From positions 3,914,399-3,978,398 of the forward strand of contig JAINUG010000055.1 in assembly GCA_029706075.1 (NCBI GenBank): a stretch of DNA of 64,000 nucleotides. The letters are read 5' to 3'. Below, in pieces: positions 1 through 10,860 of the stretch. Within the stretch, counting starts at the first letter, position 1; each line of letters begins with the position of its first letter. This DNA comes from Aldrovandia affinis (lineage: Eukaryota > Chordata > Actinopteri > Notacanthiformes > Halosauridae). Under the pieces are notes generated by a model. It made no database searches, was not told where the DNA came from, and saw only the letters and a program-made list of their open reading frames with translations. The translations under genes and the position numbers were made by a program.

Positions 1-1040
1 GGAGGGCTGGTTGGGAAGGAAAGAGAGAGGTATTTCTTCTCATAGGCTGCAGTTTCAGACTGACGGCAATCATTACCAATATTACCCAGGGAGATGCAAA
101 CAGTTTTGTCAGTGCCCATCAACGCACACGAGACCAGTTTTGATCGGTTTTGTTTCATTTATATTATTTCATTAAGTTTTTTTGGTTTGTGGATTGGAGA
201 GGGGAAGGGGGAGCAGGGCATAACTGGAATTATTGTTCCGAACTCTTAATTTAAAAACAAATTAGTATTTATATTTTCTCAAGTACATGTCAGTTTGGTG
301 GGGGAGGGGGTACACATTTAAAACACAGCTATGAGACTTGACGTTCAAAGAAAAAACTAGTCATGTTGGTACAGTAACGCTACGATGCATTCAATTCCAG
401 AGAACGCGAGCTGTAAAAAGTAAAAGGCGGGAAATGACATGCCTGAAAAGGACTTGAATCTGCGAGTTCTTGAGATATCCACCCCCCCTTGCCCAGGCAG
501 TTAAAGAAATTAGGCCAATGTCATTTTGCCTGGCCTGCTTAACCACCCACTAATGTTTGGAACAATGTCTTCTACATGAAACTAATTTAATAATGCCAGC
601 GAGCTCTCATCAGAGCTGGGTCGGTCCAAGCCGTCTAGACCTGGATTCCTTTCCTAAAAAAATCGGCCCGTTGCAGAGCAGAGGGCTCCGTGAGCCTCGC
701 GTGCCCGGGCGGCTTGACGTGATTCAAGCGGTTGTCCCGAGAGCTCCGATGGTTTTCATGAGGCGTGCACAATCGCATAACAAGGTTAGAAATGTTACAT
801 AAACAAATTTTGACAGAGGCCCCTGACACAGACGGACGCTGCCTTAAAAAAAATATAATAATAATTCAAAAAAAAGTTTCCAGACCTGGATGTTGATTGG
901 TCAACCAGACTTGTGAGCAGCGCTGCCGTAGCCGGTCGGTAAACTTTGATGACACTCCTGTTTTGCACAATAGTACATATTTTAACATTACATACTTTAA
1001 TATACATTGTAAATATGCTAATATTTATAATATATAAATA
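1..1040. other. unique sequence, no gene seen
   Basis: Open frames here are short and match no family I recognise. Bases about 400-830 are well mixed in composition and free of recognisable repeats, unlike the AT-rich stretch after 960. This may be host noncoding DNA. Confidence 0.5.
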
Positions 1041-1044
1041 CACA

Positions 1045-1147
1045 GTGGTTCTGTCTGGCTCAGTAGGTAGAGCATGGTGCTGACAACACATTCAATTCCT
1101 ATTGGGGCCACATATACAAAAAAAAAAGCATCTGCTAAATGGTATAT
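1045..1147 (+). mobile_element. tRNA-derived SINE, short degenerate copy
   Basis: A box-A-like TGGCTCAGTAGG (1056-1067) is followed about 30 bases on by a box-B-like CATTCAATTCC (1089-1099), the spacing of an internal Pol III promoter in a tRNA-like head. A run of A and the tail motif GCATCTGCTAAATGG follow; that motif is the end of the 3' tail shared by fish SINEs and L2 LINEs. The body between head and tail is almost missing. It abuts a (TA)n tract. A functional tRNA is unlikely because no acceptor stem pairs. Confidence 0.6.
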
Positions 1148-1148
1148 A

Positions 1149-1149
<1 letters not shown>

Positions 1150-1180
<31 letters not shown>

Positions 1181-1195
1181 CTGTATATATATATA
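1150..1195. repeat. (TA)n microsatellite
   Basis: About 45 bases of alternating T and A with one CTG interruption. The next element begins directly at its edge. Confidence 0.9.
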
Positions 1196-2087
1196 CACTA
1201 CCGGTCAAAAGTTTGAGAACACCCACATTTTCCAGTTTTTACTGAAATTTAAGCAGTTCAAGTCCAGTGAATAACCTGAAATGGTACAAAGGTAAGCGGT
1301 AAACTGCCAGAGGTTTAAAAAAAACAGTTTAGGTTACCAAAAACTGAAAAATAATGTAAATTACACCATCAAAAGGCACTTGGAAACTGGAGGAAACTCT
1401 GACAGGAATAGGTCTCGCAGATCCAAAGCCACAACAAAATCAGAAGACTTGAAGAATCTGAAGTTTCTGAGAGTCAACAGCTTGCGTGATAGGCGGCTCA
1501 CAGGACAACAGCTTCAAGCACAGCTTAACACGGTCGAAGTAAGGAAGTCTCAGTTTCAACTGTGAAGAGAAGACTTCGAGCTGCAGGTTTGACAGGTCAA
1601 GTGGCAGTAAGAAAGCCATTGCTAAGATGGCAAAATAAGAAAAAGAGGCTTGCCTGGGCCATGAAGCACCACCAGTGGACTACTGAAGACTGGAAGAAGG
1701 TCTTATGGACCGATGAATCAAAATCTTGAAATATAAACTTTGAAAGGTTTTTGTAGGCCGTGGAGTAGTCGAAAGGATGGTTCCTCAGTGTGTGACACCA
1801 ACTGTCAAACATGGAGGAGGAAGTGTGATGGTCTGGGGCTCTTTTGCTGGATCCAGAGCAACTTGCACAGAGTGACTGTTAACCCACGTTAACCCATTAC
1901 TTGTTCCCTGAAAAACTCTGAAATTGACATTATTTCTCAGTTTTTGGTAACCTACTTCTTTTTTTTTTACCTCTGGCAGTTTACCGCTTACCTTTGTACC
2001 ATTTCAGGTTATTCACTGGACTTGAACTGCTTAAATTTCAGTAAAAACTGGAAAATGGGGTTGTTCTAAATCTTTTGACTGGTAGTG
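1196..2087 (+). mobile_element. Tc1/mariner transposon, internally deleted, long terminal inverted repeats
   Basis: The left end starts CACTACCGGTCAAAAG and the right end finishes CTTTTGACTGGTAGTG; both are flanked by TA, the Tc1/mariner target duplication. The inverted repeat continues inward for about 165 bases (left about 1196-1363, right about 1919-2087) with a modest number of mismatches. At 892 bp it is shorter than the roughly 1.3-1.6 kb usual for fish Tc1 elements: transposase sequence runs straight into the right repeat after the middle of the gene, so the 3' part of the gene is gone. It could still have been moved in trans, because both termini remain. Confidence 0.93.
1375..1862 (+). 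pseudogene. Tc1-like transposase remnant
   Basis: Encodes a broken DD34D transposase. The DNA-binding part is readable (RRSKATTKSEDLKNLKF and LRDRRLTGQQLQAQLN near 1410-1530), followed after a frameshift near 1540-1565 by VSVSTVKRRLRAAGLTG and the catalytic-core start VLWTDES, whose Asp codon is at 1712-1714. The next conserved block, VKHGGGSVMVWGSF, lies at about 1804-1847. The region with the second Asp and the SPDLNPIEHLW block is absent, consistent with an internal deletion. It cannot make active enzyme. Confidence 0.88.
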
Positions 2088-2089
2088 TA

Positions 2090-2355
2090 TATATATTTGT
2101 TATTATTATAATATGACACTTTGCGTCATGCTTAACAAAACACCCCTTCCAGCAGTGCCAATGTAAACAATGTAACACAGTGTCCCATTGCATGTAACGT
2201 ACAGCACAGAATACAGTTTGTTGCTCACGGTAGTGCTGAGGAATCAGGCCCTACACATGCAGCTGCTGTTGTTCAGCGGGTCTACAGAGAGACAGATGGG
2301 GGTGAGTCTGAGAATGATCCTATGCCAGCCGTGCACATCCCCTCCGCCCCCCCTG
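2090..2355. other. unique sequence between two transposons
   Basis: No coding or repeat signature recognised. Confidence 0.4.
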
Positions 2356-2363
2356 CCTGCCCG

Positions 2364-2682
2364 CAGGGCTGGACTGGCTATATAGTCTACCGGGCAGATT
2401 CCCGGTGGGCCGGTAGAATTATTATTTTTTATTAAAAAAAATATAAATATATATTATTTTTTTGTCATCTAACGGCCAACAAAAAATGGACAGCGGCCCA
2501 TTGGTTCATTTTCTATACTGACACTGGGCCGGCCCAATCACATGCTTTTTTTTGCCATCGAACGGCCGCCCCAAAATGGACAGACTGCAAGGATGTCGTA
2601 GTGATGGGCGGTGTCGGACCGATTGTGATGGGCCGGTCTGAGCCAAATGGCAGGGCCTATTTTTTGTCCCAGTCCAGCCCTG
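2364..2682. mobile_element. hAT-type MITE with perfect 8-bp target duplication
   Basis: The termini are CAGGGCTGGACTGG at 2364 and its exact complement CCAGTCCAGCCCTG ending at 2682. The flanks carry CCTGCCCG at 2356-2363 and again at 2683-2690, an exact 8-bp duplication as hAT transposases make. The 319-bp interior has no coding capacity; it repeats the motifs AACGGCC and AAAATGGACAG in both halves (about 2471-2490 and 2562-2583), so it may have arisen partly by internal duplication. Short perfect ends and an intact target duplication suggest a fairly recent insertion. Confidence 0.93.
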
Positions 2683-2694
2683 CCTGCCCGCCCC

Positions 2695-3095
2695 TTGTGT
2701 TTAGCTTGCGTTGGATCAGGGGGGTAATGCTGCGCGGTGCAGTTAGGGGTGAGTTTAGTCATTTTGGGGGTGAGGGGGGGGGAAATGAACCCTCAAGTCG
2801 TGTCATGTGACGTGAAAAAAGAACAAATAAGATTTGTGTTGAGTGGATCACCCATTGTTACGAGAGAAGGTGTGTGTTAGGTCTATGGTCAATGAATAAA
2901 ACTGTGCATATTTTTGTCATAACAGAATTTAGAAGATCAGGCAGCATTTTTCGATGTTCATCTTGAGATATACTAATTTATTGATCAATCATAAAGGCTA
3001 GAATGTGATGTTGCCTTATGCCAGTAGTGAAAGCACATCATGGTGAGCAGCGGAATGTATGTAGGTAGGCAGGTAGGCAGCAGGTGCAGGTAACA
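2695..3095. other. unique sequence
   Basis: Nothing recognised beyond a GTAGGCAG short repeat at about 3060-3085 that leads into the next LINE copy. Confidence 0.4.
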
Positions 3096-3097
3096 GG

Positions 3098-3722
3098 TAC
3101 ATTTACATTTGACATTTTAGTCATTTTGCAGATGCTCTTATCCAGAGCGACTTACAAAAAGTGCATTAATACATGGTAAGATTAATCATAGACCGCGCCA
3201 GAGATCAGTGTCGTGACACAGTAATAGACAATTGTTGGCAGCTGCAACCGTACCTGTAACGAAAGGAGGGAAAAGTTAGTATTTTTTAATCTGTTTTTTT
3301 TAATGGGGGGGACAGACATCAACATAGATACATATTACAAAATGCAGTATTGAACATGAAAGCCGTGGTGATGACAATTAGTGGTGATGGAGTCTGAAGA
3401 GGTGGGTTTTAAGTCTCTTGCAGAAGATGGCCAGTGAGTCGGCAGTCCTGACCAAGTGCGGAAGATGGTTCAACCACTGGTCAGGACAGAGAAGAGGCGA
3501 GACCGCGAGGAACGGCTGCTGGGCACTCGCAGGGATGCGACAGTCAGTTTGCCAGAGGAGGCAGAGCGGAGGGGTCTGGCTGGGGTGTAGGGTGTGATGA
3601 GTGTCTGGAGGTAGGAAGGAGCAGTTCCTCTAGCAGCTTGATAGGCCAGCACCAGTGATTTAAATTTGATGCATGCTGCATAGGGAGCCAGTGAAGAGAG
3701 GTGAGTAGAGTGGTGACGTGTG
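3098..3722 (-). mobile_element. L2 LINE, 5'-truncated, 3' end copy
   Basis: Read on the minus strand, the 3' tail is at about 3098-3165 and contains the complement of GCTCTGGATAAGAGCATCTG, the stem-loop recognised by L2/UnaL2 reverse transcriptase. The 3' UTR follows up to about 3400, then the C-terminus of ORF2 (minus, about 3650-3440) with LITPYTPARPLRSASSGKL, SSRSSRSRLFSVL and the following region. The copy breaks off near 3722 within the ALHWLP block, so only the last 0.6 kb of the LINE was copied. Copies of the same family occur at 32.1, 34.7, 38.9 and 52.4 kb. Confidence 0.9.
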
Positions 3723-4606
3723 TGGTGGGTAGGCTCCTACAGGGACTTCTCTCTTCTTTCTTTGCTCCTCTTTGCCCACTTATCTTCTTTGTCCCCTGAC
3801 AAATAAATCATTCAAATAAAAAAAAACGTCCCCTGAAGTCGTGCACTTCTAATTCCAGAGGCATGTGTACAGTCACCGCTGCGGGTTTTCCCACTGATGT
3901 CCAATTCACTAGGATCAGGGTTAAAAGAGACAGATTTTGCCTTGTGTAATCTTCATATTCTGTATACTCCCCGTGTCCGCAGGGTCAAAAATGACACACC
4001 CTCGCCGCACCCCTATGATAAAGGGTGCATCTATTTTGCATGAAGAAACAACCTGTCACTCATCAACAACTTGGTGAATAACTGTGTTCTTCTTACTTCA
4101 CAGTGCAGAGAGACTGTATTTATTCAGTGCACAATATATATTTATACAAATATAAAAAAGGGCAATGTTTCACTTTTTCTAATGGTAGGGTCACTCTAGG
4201 AGAAGTCATGCTGGAAAAAAAAATTCTGGGGGTTTTACCTACTGTTAAACTCAGAAAAGGGTCTTTTTTTGGCCCGAAAACAACACAATTATGTTGTCGG
4301 AGCGATCCTGAACTTTGGAACCAGGTGACTTCGTTAATGCGCCTTCACTTTTTTCTAATATTCTAAAGAAACCAGTTTTTTGTTTGTAATCAAAGTTAGG
4401 GAGGAAAGTGTGTTGCAAATTGAGTTTGTTGATCTGGGCCTCTAAGTAGAGGTGAACTTTTGAACCAACAGCCGCGTGGAATGCTTAGGAGTGTTCTGAA
4501 TACCCTCAGTGCTTTCTCTGGGCTTTTCTGCAGCCTGCGCATATGCCATGCTAGCTAATTAGTTTGCCTAACTAACTTGTTTATAATGTGAGACCCAATT
4601 GGGATA
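3723..4606. other. unique AT-rich sequence
   Basis: Several short open frames, none resembling a known protein. No repeat family recognised. Confidence 0.4.
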
Positions 4607-4608
4607 TA

Positions 4609-5151
4609 CAGGTAACTGCCAAAATAAAGGAGACACTTGAGTGAACGAAGGGTTCTGGCGGCTATGTTATGGTGCGGCCAGGCACGGTTTGGGTCCACTC
4701 AACCTCTTAGAGGACAAGATAAATGTCAATAAATACAAAGCCATTCTGTGTCATCACCTTCATCCTATGGTGAGGCATTTCTATCCTGATGGGAGTGGTC
4801 TCTTCCAGGATGAGGGTGCCCCCATCCACAGGGCACGAATGAATGGAGCACGAAAACAATGTAAAACATTTGCAATGACTGTCTCAGTCTCAAACCAATT
4901 GGACACTTATGGAAGATTCTGGAACGGCGTTTGATACAGCGTTTTCCACCACCATCAAAAAAATGTCAAATGATGGAATATCTCATGAAAGAATGCATGC
5001 AAAGTTGCATGCCTCCAATAGAGATTCAAACAGTTGGAACCTAGTAGAACCTATACTAAGAAGCATTTAAGCTGTCCTGGTGGCTCCTGGTGGCCCGGCG
5101 CCCTATTAAAACACTTTACATTGGCATTTCCTTTATTTTGGCAGTTACCTG
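4609..5151 (+). mobile_element. Tc1/mariner element, deleted copy with both termini
   Basis: The left end CAGGTAACTGCCAAAATAAA (4609) and the right end ATTTTGGCAGTTACCTG (to 5151) are inverted repeats with TA on both outer sides. This terminus is abundant in teleost genomes. The 543-bp copy lacks the 5' half of the element and keeps the C-terminal half of a transposase gene. Related pieces lie at 7.3, 27.4, 41.9-42.8, 53.7 and 61.3 kb. Confidence 0.9.
4675..5060 (+). pseudogene. Tc1/mariner transposase C-terminal half, decayed
   Basis: The reading frame shows HGLGPLNLLEDKINVNKYKA, HLHPMVRHFYPDGSGLFQDE and APIHRAR, the block that in Tc1-like enzymes holds the second catalytic Asp (usual form FQDDNAPIHRAR; here the second Asp is Glu and Asn is Gly). 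Downstream the expected SPDLNPIEHLWEILER block is recognisable only as SNQLDTYGRFWNG. The N-terminal DNA-binding domain and first catalytic Asp are missing. Substitutions at conserved sites show it is inactive and old. Confidence 0.85.
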
Positions 5152-5232
5152 TAGCATTACTGAGGATATTCTGGCTACAGTAAAGTTATCTGTTCAACTC
5201 ATCACAGATTGTTCTGTGTGGAGCCTTAGTTT

Positions 5233-5627
5233 AAAAAAAAAGATTTGTTTCAGATTTTTTCCTCTGTTTTTCTTCAAATTTGGTAGCCAATTATACCCTC
5301 TATTTCTTTTTTTCGATTTTACCCTCCCCCATGAACTCGATGCCCGCCTCCACGGGATGAGCTACCACCTTGAGGCAATGTTCGCCTCCTCCAAGACGGA
5401 ACTCGCCCAACCCTGTTTACGAGGTCGCCCTACCGCTCCTCGGCGATGCTTGTGCCAGGTCTTCCTTCCCCCTCCCCCTGGGACGGACAGCCAAATGCTG
5501 GGGCTCCCCACCAGGGCTGGTCTGGTACAGTCAGGTTTCGATCTGCGACCGTGATAGGCAGCTCACACTCGTAAAGGACCAACCAATCCGGGTGCGTTAG
5601 ACCGCTACGCTATCGGAGGCCCTGAGT
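5233..5627 (-). mobile_element. tRNA-derived SINE, full-length copy, family A
   Basis: The direct repeat CCTTAGTTT flanks the unit (5224-5232 and 5628-5636). On the minus strand the head starts at 5627 with box-A-like TAGCGTAGCGG and box-B-like AGATCGAAACC about 50 bases further. The body contains CATTTGGCTGTCCGTCCC, and the 3' part TATAATTGGCTACCAAATTT before an A-rich end. The same body occurs at 28653-28987 and 31946-33440, and a tail piece at 52201-52262. A functional tRNA is excluded by the lack of a pairing acceptor stem. Confidence 0.87.
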
Positions 5628-5639
5628 CCTTAGTTTTAA

Positions 5640-7322
5640 CAGACCATTAATTTGACATTTGTAATATTCACATTCATATCAGTCTAGCAATTAGAATTCT
5701 TCATTAGTGAGAAACAATACATCCATTATGCATTTGTAATTGGTACGAAGCTGTTACTTGTGTGAACAAAAATACCAATGTTTCCGTGCCATAAAGTAAA
5801 AGGCTAGTTTGCCAGCACTGGTCAATTTGCAATATAGTAAATCTAATAAGAGTGCGGTTGATACCAAGCCAGAATCCAATCCTCTGTATGAGAAAAGGTT
5901 GTTATAGCTTCGTCAAAACAAGAACACAAAGTTAAAATGGATATGCTATACAGGGTTGGACCTTACAAATGTCAGCAGTGATTGATCCTGAGGGAGAAAA
6001 CTAGCTTTATTACTGGAACAACGTCTAATGTGGTAATTACATATTATGCCCTAATATTTCATTTATTTTCACGTGGTATGCAGGACTATGGCTTTTTTGT
6101 TGATATAAATAGTCTCTGTGCACTCAGTGCAGTTCACTCAAGCCTTTCCTCAGTAAATTATTGAACCATGCTGAGGCAAGTTTAGCACATATAAAACAAC
6201 ACCTCTGCAGTATTTTGGGGAGAACAATCGCTTCCATCTGTTCTAAAAGCTCAAGGGCCAAACAAAAGTTCCTACTCAAAAACGTAAGTCCTACATTAGT
6301 TACTTTGCAGTGTATGTAGGTTGTACAAATTGTTTGTTTGATTCAATTAAAAGAAGAGGTGGCACTAGCCTAGGGTGAATGCGCTAATCTATTTGCAAGG
6401 AAACAATTTGCTACCTGTTCAGACTGGCCATTCAGCTGAATAACCTTCCTCAAAGTCTTTAAGTGTGACATTCCCTGCAAATGCACCCGTGGCAGTGTAT
6501 AAGAGCGAAGTTTGATTCAGACACCTGATCACTCCGACGGAATTTGCTGATCTGTTTGCAAAGAAGCAATTTCCCCAGATTCTCATGCCAAGCCTTTCAG
6601 CTAAATGACCTTCCTTAGAATCAAAGGAAAAAAAAGGATTTAGTTCACTTTACTGCCTAACTACCCCCTATGGCTACTACATAAGGACGAGTTCTGATTC
6701 TGATTGAATGCTCTCAATCTGCTTTCAGAATTCTCTCAAACAATTTTTTTGAGAGAGTCCTCCTGGAAGGCAAGAACTTCATCCCCATCCTGAATTGGAA
6801 GGGACTTAGGATGGATGGATGGATGGGGGGGGGCACCGTGTGTGCATTTGATTGCTAAAGTTGCCGGTGGCAACGACCATGTATTGTGACCTCATCAGAA
6901 TTGCAGTCCTCAGTCAGACTCACCTCCAACGTTCCATCAGTGGAGGCCCAATGGGGCTCCTCACAGCAAGGTTGCCCTGGCGCCACAGTCCGGCAGACAG
7001 AGACTGATGGGCAATCACCAGCGTAAGCACTGTGCCCTCCCATCCTCCCCGACAGCGGTCAGCAGCCTCACATGCTCTGTAAGATTGGGGTTAATGGGTT
7101 GGCTCAGAGGATCGGAGGACAGGAGTCTCTTATATTGGCACCAGAAGAGGTTAAGTGCAAAGGGGAACTTGTGGAAAGTGTACCAGTAAGATGTTTCGTA
7201 ACAAACTGGTTATCTCTGCCAGAGAATTCAACAGCTCAACAACATTTCACGCTGGGGTTTAAGAGAAGAGCAACCCCTCTGGGCCCCAGTGCACGTTTCT
7301 TGATGTACTATAGTGAAACAAT
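5640..7322. other. unique sequence with an old tandem duplication
   Basis: No gene recognised. An approximate two-copy repeat lies at 6385-6715 (separate entry), and a short (GGAT)n run precedes a G-run at about 6808-6832. Confidence 0.45.
6385..6715. repeat. diverged two-copy tandem duplication, unit about 160 bp
   Basis: Copy 1 begins GCTAATCTATTTGCAAGGAA, copy 2 GCTGATCTGTTTGCAAAGAA. Both continue in the same order: a CAATTT block, TTCAGCTGAATAACCTTCCT against TTCAGCTAAATGACCTTCCT, then ATAAGAGCGAAGTTTGATTC against ATAAGGACGAGTTCTGATTC, then a TGATCACTC or GAATGCTCTC block. The colinearity over about 150 bp points to an old duplication. No transposon ends are visible. Confidence 0.7.
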
Positions 7323-7325
7323 GTA

Positions 7326-7556
7326 CAAGTAACTGCCAAAATTAAGGAAACACGAACATAAAGTGTCTTAACAGGGCATCGGGCCACCACAAGCCGCCAG
7401 AACAGCTTCAATGCACCTTGGCATAGATTCTATAAGCGTTTGGAACTCTATTGGAGGGATGGCAACACCATTCTTCTACGAGAAGCATCATTCAGTGTTT
7501 TGTTGATGGTGAAAAAACTCTGTCTCAGCCGCCTCCCCAGAATTAAGTTATTTAAA
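7326..7556 (-). mobile_element. Tc1/mariner fragment, one terminus
   Basis: Begins with the terminus CAAGTAACTGCCAAAATTAA and continues colinearly with the complement of the right end of the 4609-5151 copy (GCCACCACAAGCCGCCAGAA, CTCTATTGGAGGGATGGC, TGTTTTGTTGATGGTG). It stops near 7556 with no second terminus. On the minus strand this covers the end of the transposase gene. Confidence 0.88.
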
Positions 7557-7729
7557 AAGAACCTGAGAGAAATGGTGGCACATTGATTTTAAATAATGTA
7601 CTGTACAAGCCAAAACAACTCCTCAGAATATTATTATCCAAATGGACTGTTACGATTATATGCTCTTTGCTTTCGAAACTAAATATTTACAGCTTCATTA
7701 AATATGTTGTTTTGAGTTTATATATATAT

Positions 7730-8252
7730 TGTAGCAGAACCCGGGGTGTTGGGTTGCAACTCCGCCAGTGATCAATAATAAAATCGATAAACACAGTATA
7801 ATATCAACCAGTTCCGTTTATTCTTTCAAAGGGGAAAGGGAAGGGGAAGGGGAAAAGGGAAAGCCCACAATCCTTGCTCGTTGTTGTTGACTGTAATCCG
7901 ATATCCAAGTTCAATTCAGTTCCGCAATCCAGTCCAGTAGTCGGTACACAAATGGGGGTCCTCAAACAATCTGGGTCAAACACGATAAACAATCCAAAAC
8001 ACTTCTCAACACTCTCGTTAGCACACTCTCTCTCCACAACACTCTCTGCAATCACCACCCTACTCCTTTGCCGTGTGACAGGAATCAGCCCTTGAAATAG
8101 ACGTCCTTCAGCTGTTCATAAGATTGGATGGGCTGCAGGTGCGTTCCCCCACTTCCTGTCTGGCCATATAGGGAAAAGGGGTGGAGCCAGTGTCCCACCA
8201 CGTACCTCCCGTCAATCACTCGCCCTCGGGCTGCCCTCGGGCATACACCACA
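7730..8252 (-). repeat. LTR of the Gmr1-like element (3' LTR by gene direction)
   Basis: A 523-bp repeat whose first 50 bases and a later block (about 8103-8235) match 11619-11809. On the minus strand an AATAAA polyadenylation signal lies near 7826-7831. A purine/pyrimidine-biased AGGGGAAAGG-type run occurs at about 7829-7862. Confidence 0.85.
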
Positions 8253-8437
8253 GGGTATCCCTTCTGGATAGGGCATCAGCGTTCCTGTTAGCAGCCCCCG
8301 ACCTGTGAAGTACAGTATACGCAAAAGGACAAAAACCATCTCGTTACTCGGGCGTTCGTTTCCCGATTGTGCAACATCCACACAAGTGGAGCATGGTTGG
8401 TGATGAGGGTTTAATGTCTTCCCAATAAATAATATTT

Positions 8438-9440
8438 TTAAGTCTCTAATGCCCATTTAATTTCCAGGCACTCTTTCACCATGGTCGAGTACCTTTGTTC
8501 CCTTGGCAATAGTGTCCTGCTTATGTAGTTGATGGAATGTTCCTCACCTTCTTGTAGCTGCAACAAGACCGCTCCTACTCGGGTTTCGGAGGCATCCGTC
8601 TGGACCAGGAAGGGTTTCAAGAAATCCGGAGTTACGAGAACCTGTCTGGAACAGAGTGCTGACCGTAGGTTTTCGAATGCATTTTCCGCCTCTTCGGTGC
8701 ACTTCACTTGTGTCAGCATCTGGCTCCTGGTCAGATCTGTTAAAGGGGTGGCGAGGGTGGCGAAGTTTGGGATGAACCACCGATAATAACTTGTGAGCTC
8801 GATGAAAGTGTGAACTTGTTTTTTTGTAAGGGGCGAGACCAATTCATTATCGTCTCTACTTTCCGTGTCTGTGGTTTGACCGCTCTGCAACCGATATGTA
8901 CCCTTGATACTCGGCTTCTTGCAGACCTAGACAACATTGACTTGGGTTGGTGGTGAGCCCCGTTTCCCTTAATGCCTATAACACATTCTTTACCCTAGCC
9001 AGATGCATTTCCCAATCATCCCCGTGGATTACGATGTCATCCAGATAGGCTGCCGCATACTCACGATGGGGTTGCAGAACCCGGTCCATTAATCATTGGA
9101 AAGTGAGCGGGGCTCCGTGTTGGCCGAATGGTTATTTCCGGTACTGGAATAGTCCGTCGGGGGTTGCAACGGCGGTCTTCTCTCTCGAAGCTGGGGATAG
9201 GGGAACCTGCCAGTACCCCTTGGTTCGATCCAGGGTGCTGATAAACTGAGCATTACCAATCCTTTCGATTAGCTCATCTATTCAGGGCATAGGATACGCA
9301 TCAAACTTCGATATCTCGTTTAACTTTCTGAAGTCATTGTAAAACCGTAATGTCCTGTCTGGTTTGGGCACCAGCACAATTGGACTGCACCACTCACTTT
9401 GGGAGTCCTCTATAATCCTAGCGGCCAGCATATTCTGTAC
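8438..9440 (-). pseudogene. reverse transcriptase and RNase H region, Gmr1-like fossil
   Basis: On the minus strand the order is: WCSPIVLVPKPDRTLRF (about 9400-9335), the catalytic motif YLDDIVIH (about 9050-9020), then the connection and RNase H with LTSYYRWFIPNFATLATPLT and FLVQTDASETRVGAVLLQ (about 8860-8560). These are standard Ty3/gypsy polymerase and RNase H blocks. The region is broken and is listed only as a fossil part. Confidence 0.88.
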
Positions 9441-9659
9441 TTCCGCCCTTACTGCCACTCTCCTTGCTTCTAGGATACAATATGGACGGAGGGTTACCTT
9501 TCTCTTTGGTTCGGTGACAATGTGGTGGTAAAGAAGAAGTCCTGGTTACTGTTAACCAGATCCTTTAATTCCTGTTTCTGTGCCAGACTCAGTTCCTCCC
9601 CTAGTGGCACATGAGGGGGCATGGCATCAGTACTGGTACCCTTGGAAAGTCGCTCATGA

Positions 9660-10520
9660 TGCTTGACATGAAGGGAGTGCCCTGATCCATTAATATTTCC
9701 TCCGGAATGCCTACTCAGGAAAACAACATCAGTAGTTTGCAGGCTATACTTTTAGTTGCCATGGTGCGTAGGGGAATTGCCTCCAGGGAACCTGGTAGCA
9801 TAGTCAAGGATCACAAGGATGTATTGATATCCACTGCTGCTCTTTGGGAGAGGCCCCACTAAATCAAGTGCTATATGGCTAAACGGAGTGGAAATTATTG
9901 GTAAGGGGATGAGTGGACTTCGGAAAAAAGTTTTTGGAACCCTCCTGGCAGTTTCAGCAGAAATCTTCCACTGCCCTTTTTATCCCCGGCTAATAAAACC
10001 GGGCTTTAATTCGATCCATAGTCTTTTCGACCCCTAGGTGTGCTCCTAACACATGGGTGTGTGCCAACTGTAGTACCACCAGTATGAACTGCTTGGGTAC
10101 TAATATCCGTTCTCGTGTTTCATCATGTTTTCTGTCCATCTGATACAACAGTTTATTTTTTATGGCGAAATGTGGGTAGTTTACCTGGCTCACCCCCGCT
10201 AGGGGTCTCCCGTCCACCACGGTCACCTGTTGCAGTGCACTCGTCAGGTTCGGATCCTCCAACTGAGCAGTGCCGAACTGCCCCATAAGGGATGCGGGTT
10301 CGGGAATTGCCGCGGGATCCATGGGGAATAATTTGCTGAGACTCCCTTCCGCAATCTCCTGGTTTTCTTCCGCACTTCCAGATTCTGACAGGGGTACAGT
10401 GGAGGCGTTGTCTGCGACCTCATGCAAGCCGCACACTCTTACCTCTCTGGAGGGCTTCGTGGTCACGCTGCAGCAAGGTTGCGGAACTCCTTCACTTTCT
10501 CCTGCATTCCGGACCACAGT
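9660..10520 (-). pseudogene. integrase region, Gmr1-like fossil
   Basis: Minus-strand frame ending near 9990 shows QLAHTHVLGAHLGVEKTMDR, the HHCC zinc-binding start of a retroelement integrase, and degraded core sequence follows towards 9660. It lies upstream of reverse transcriptase in the transcribed direction. Broken. Confidence 0.83.
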
Positions 10521-10559
10521 TTAGTGAACACCGGGGGATCCCTTCCGATTAACACTGGT

Positions 10560-10860
10560 ATGGGTAAGTTTAGGATAATTCCAGCCCTCTCCTTGTGTCG
10601 TCCTTTTGTGGTCTGTAAATCAACGGGGTGGTGGGGTATGCTTTTGTTTCGCTATGTATGCATTTCATGGATAGCGTTTCTCGTGAGCCCTGAACACGTT
10701 GGGGAAGGGCAAACTCCATTCGCACCAGCATGACCATGCTACCATTGGCCCTCACTGGTGTAACTGGGGATGGGAAGCTCTCTTGCGCCAACCATGACGT
10801 CAGGACCCCGCATGGCCTTCCTAACTTCCTAACGCCGTGTCGGCATGGGGACCTCATCAG
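10560..10860 (-). pseudogene. protease region, Gmr1-like fossil
   Basis: The minus-strand frame contains SPVTPVRANG, matching SPVTPVKANG in the second copy at 45780-45840, where it leads into the retropepsin active-site motif ALLDSG. The position between gag and integrase fits. Broken. Confidence 0.7.

Noticed and set aside
557-802. 81-codon open frame in mixed-composition DNA
   Set aside because: No recognisable domain, no splice context, and an equally open antisense frame.
4103-4366. 87-codon open frame
   Set aside because: Composition is that of random AT-rich DNA; no motif recognised.
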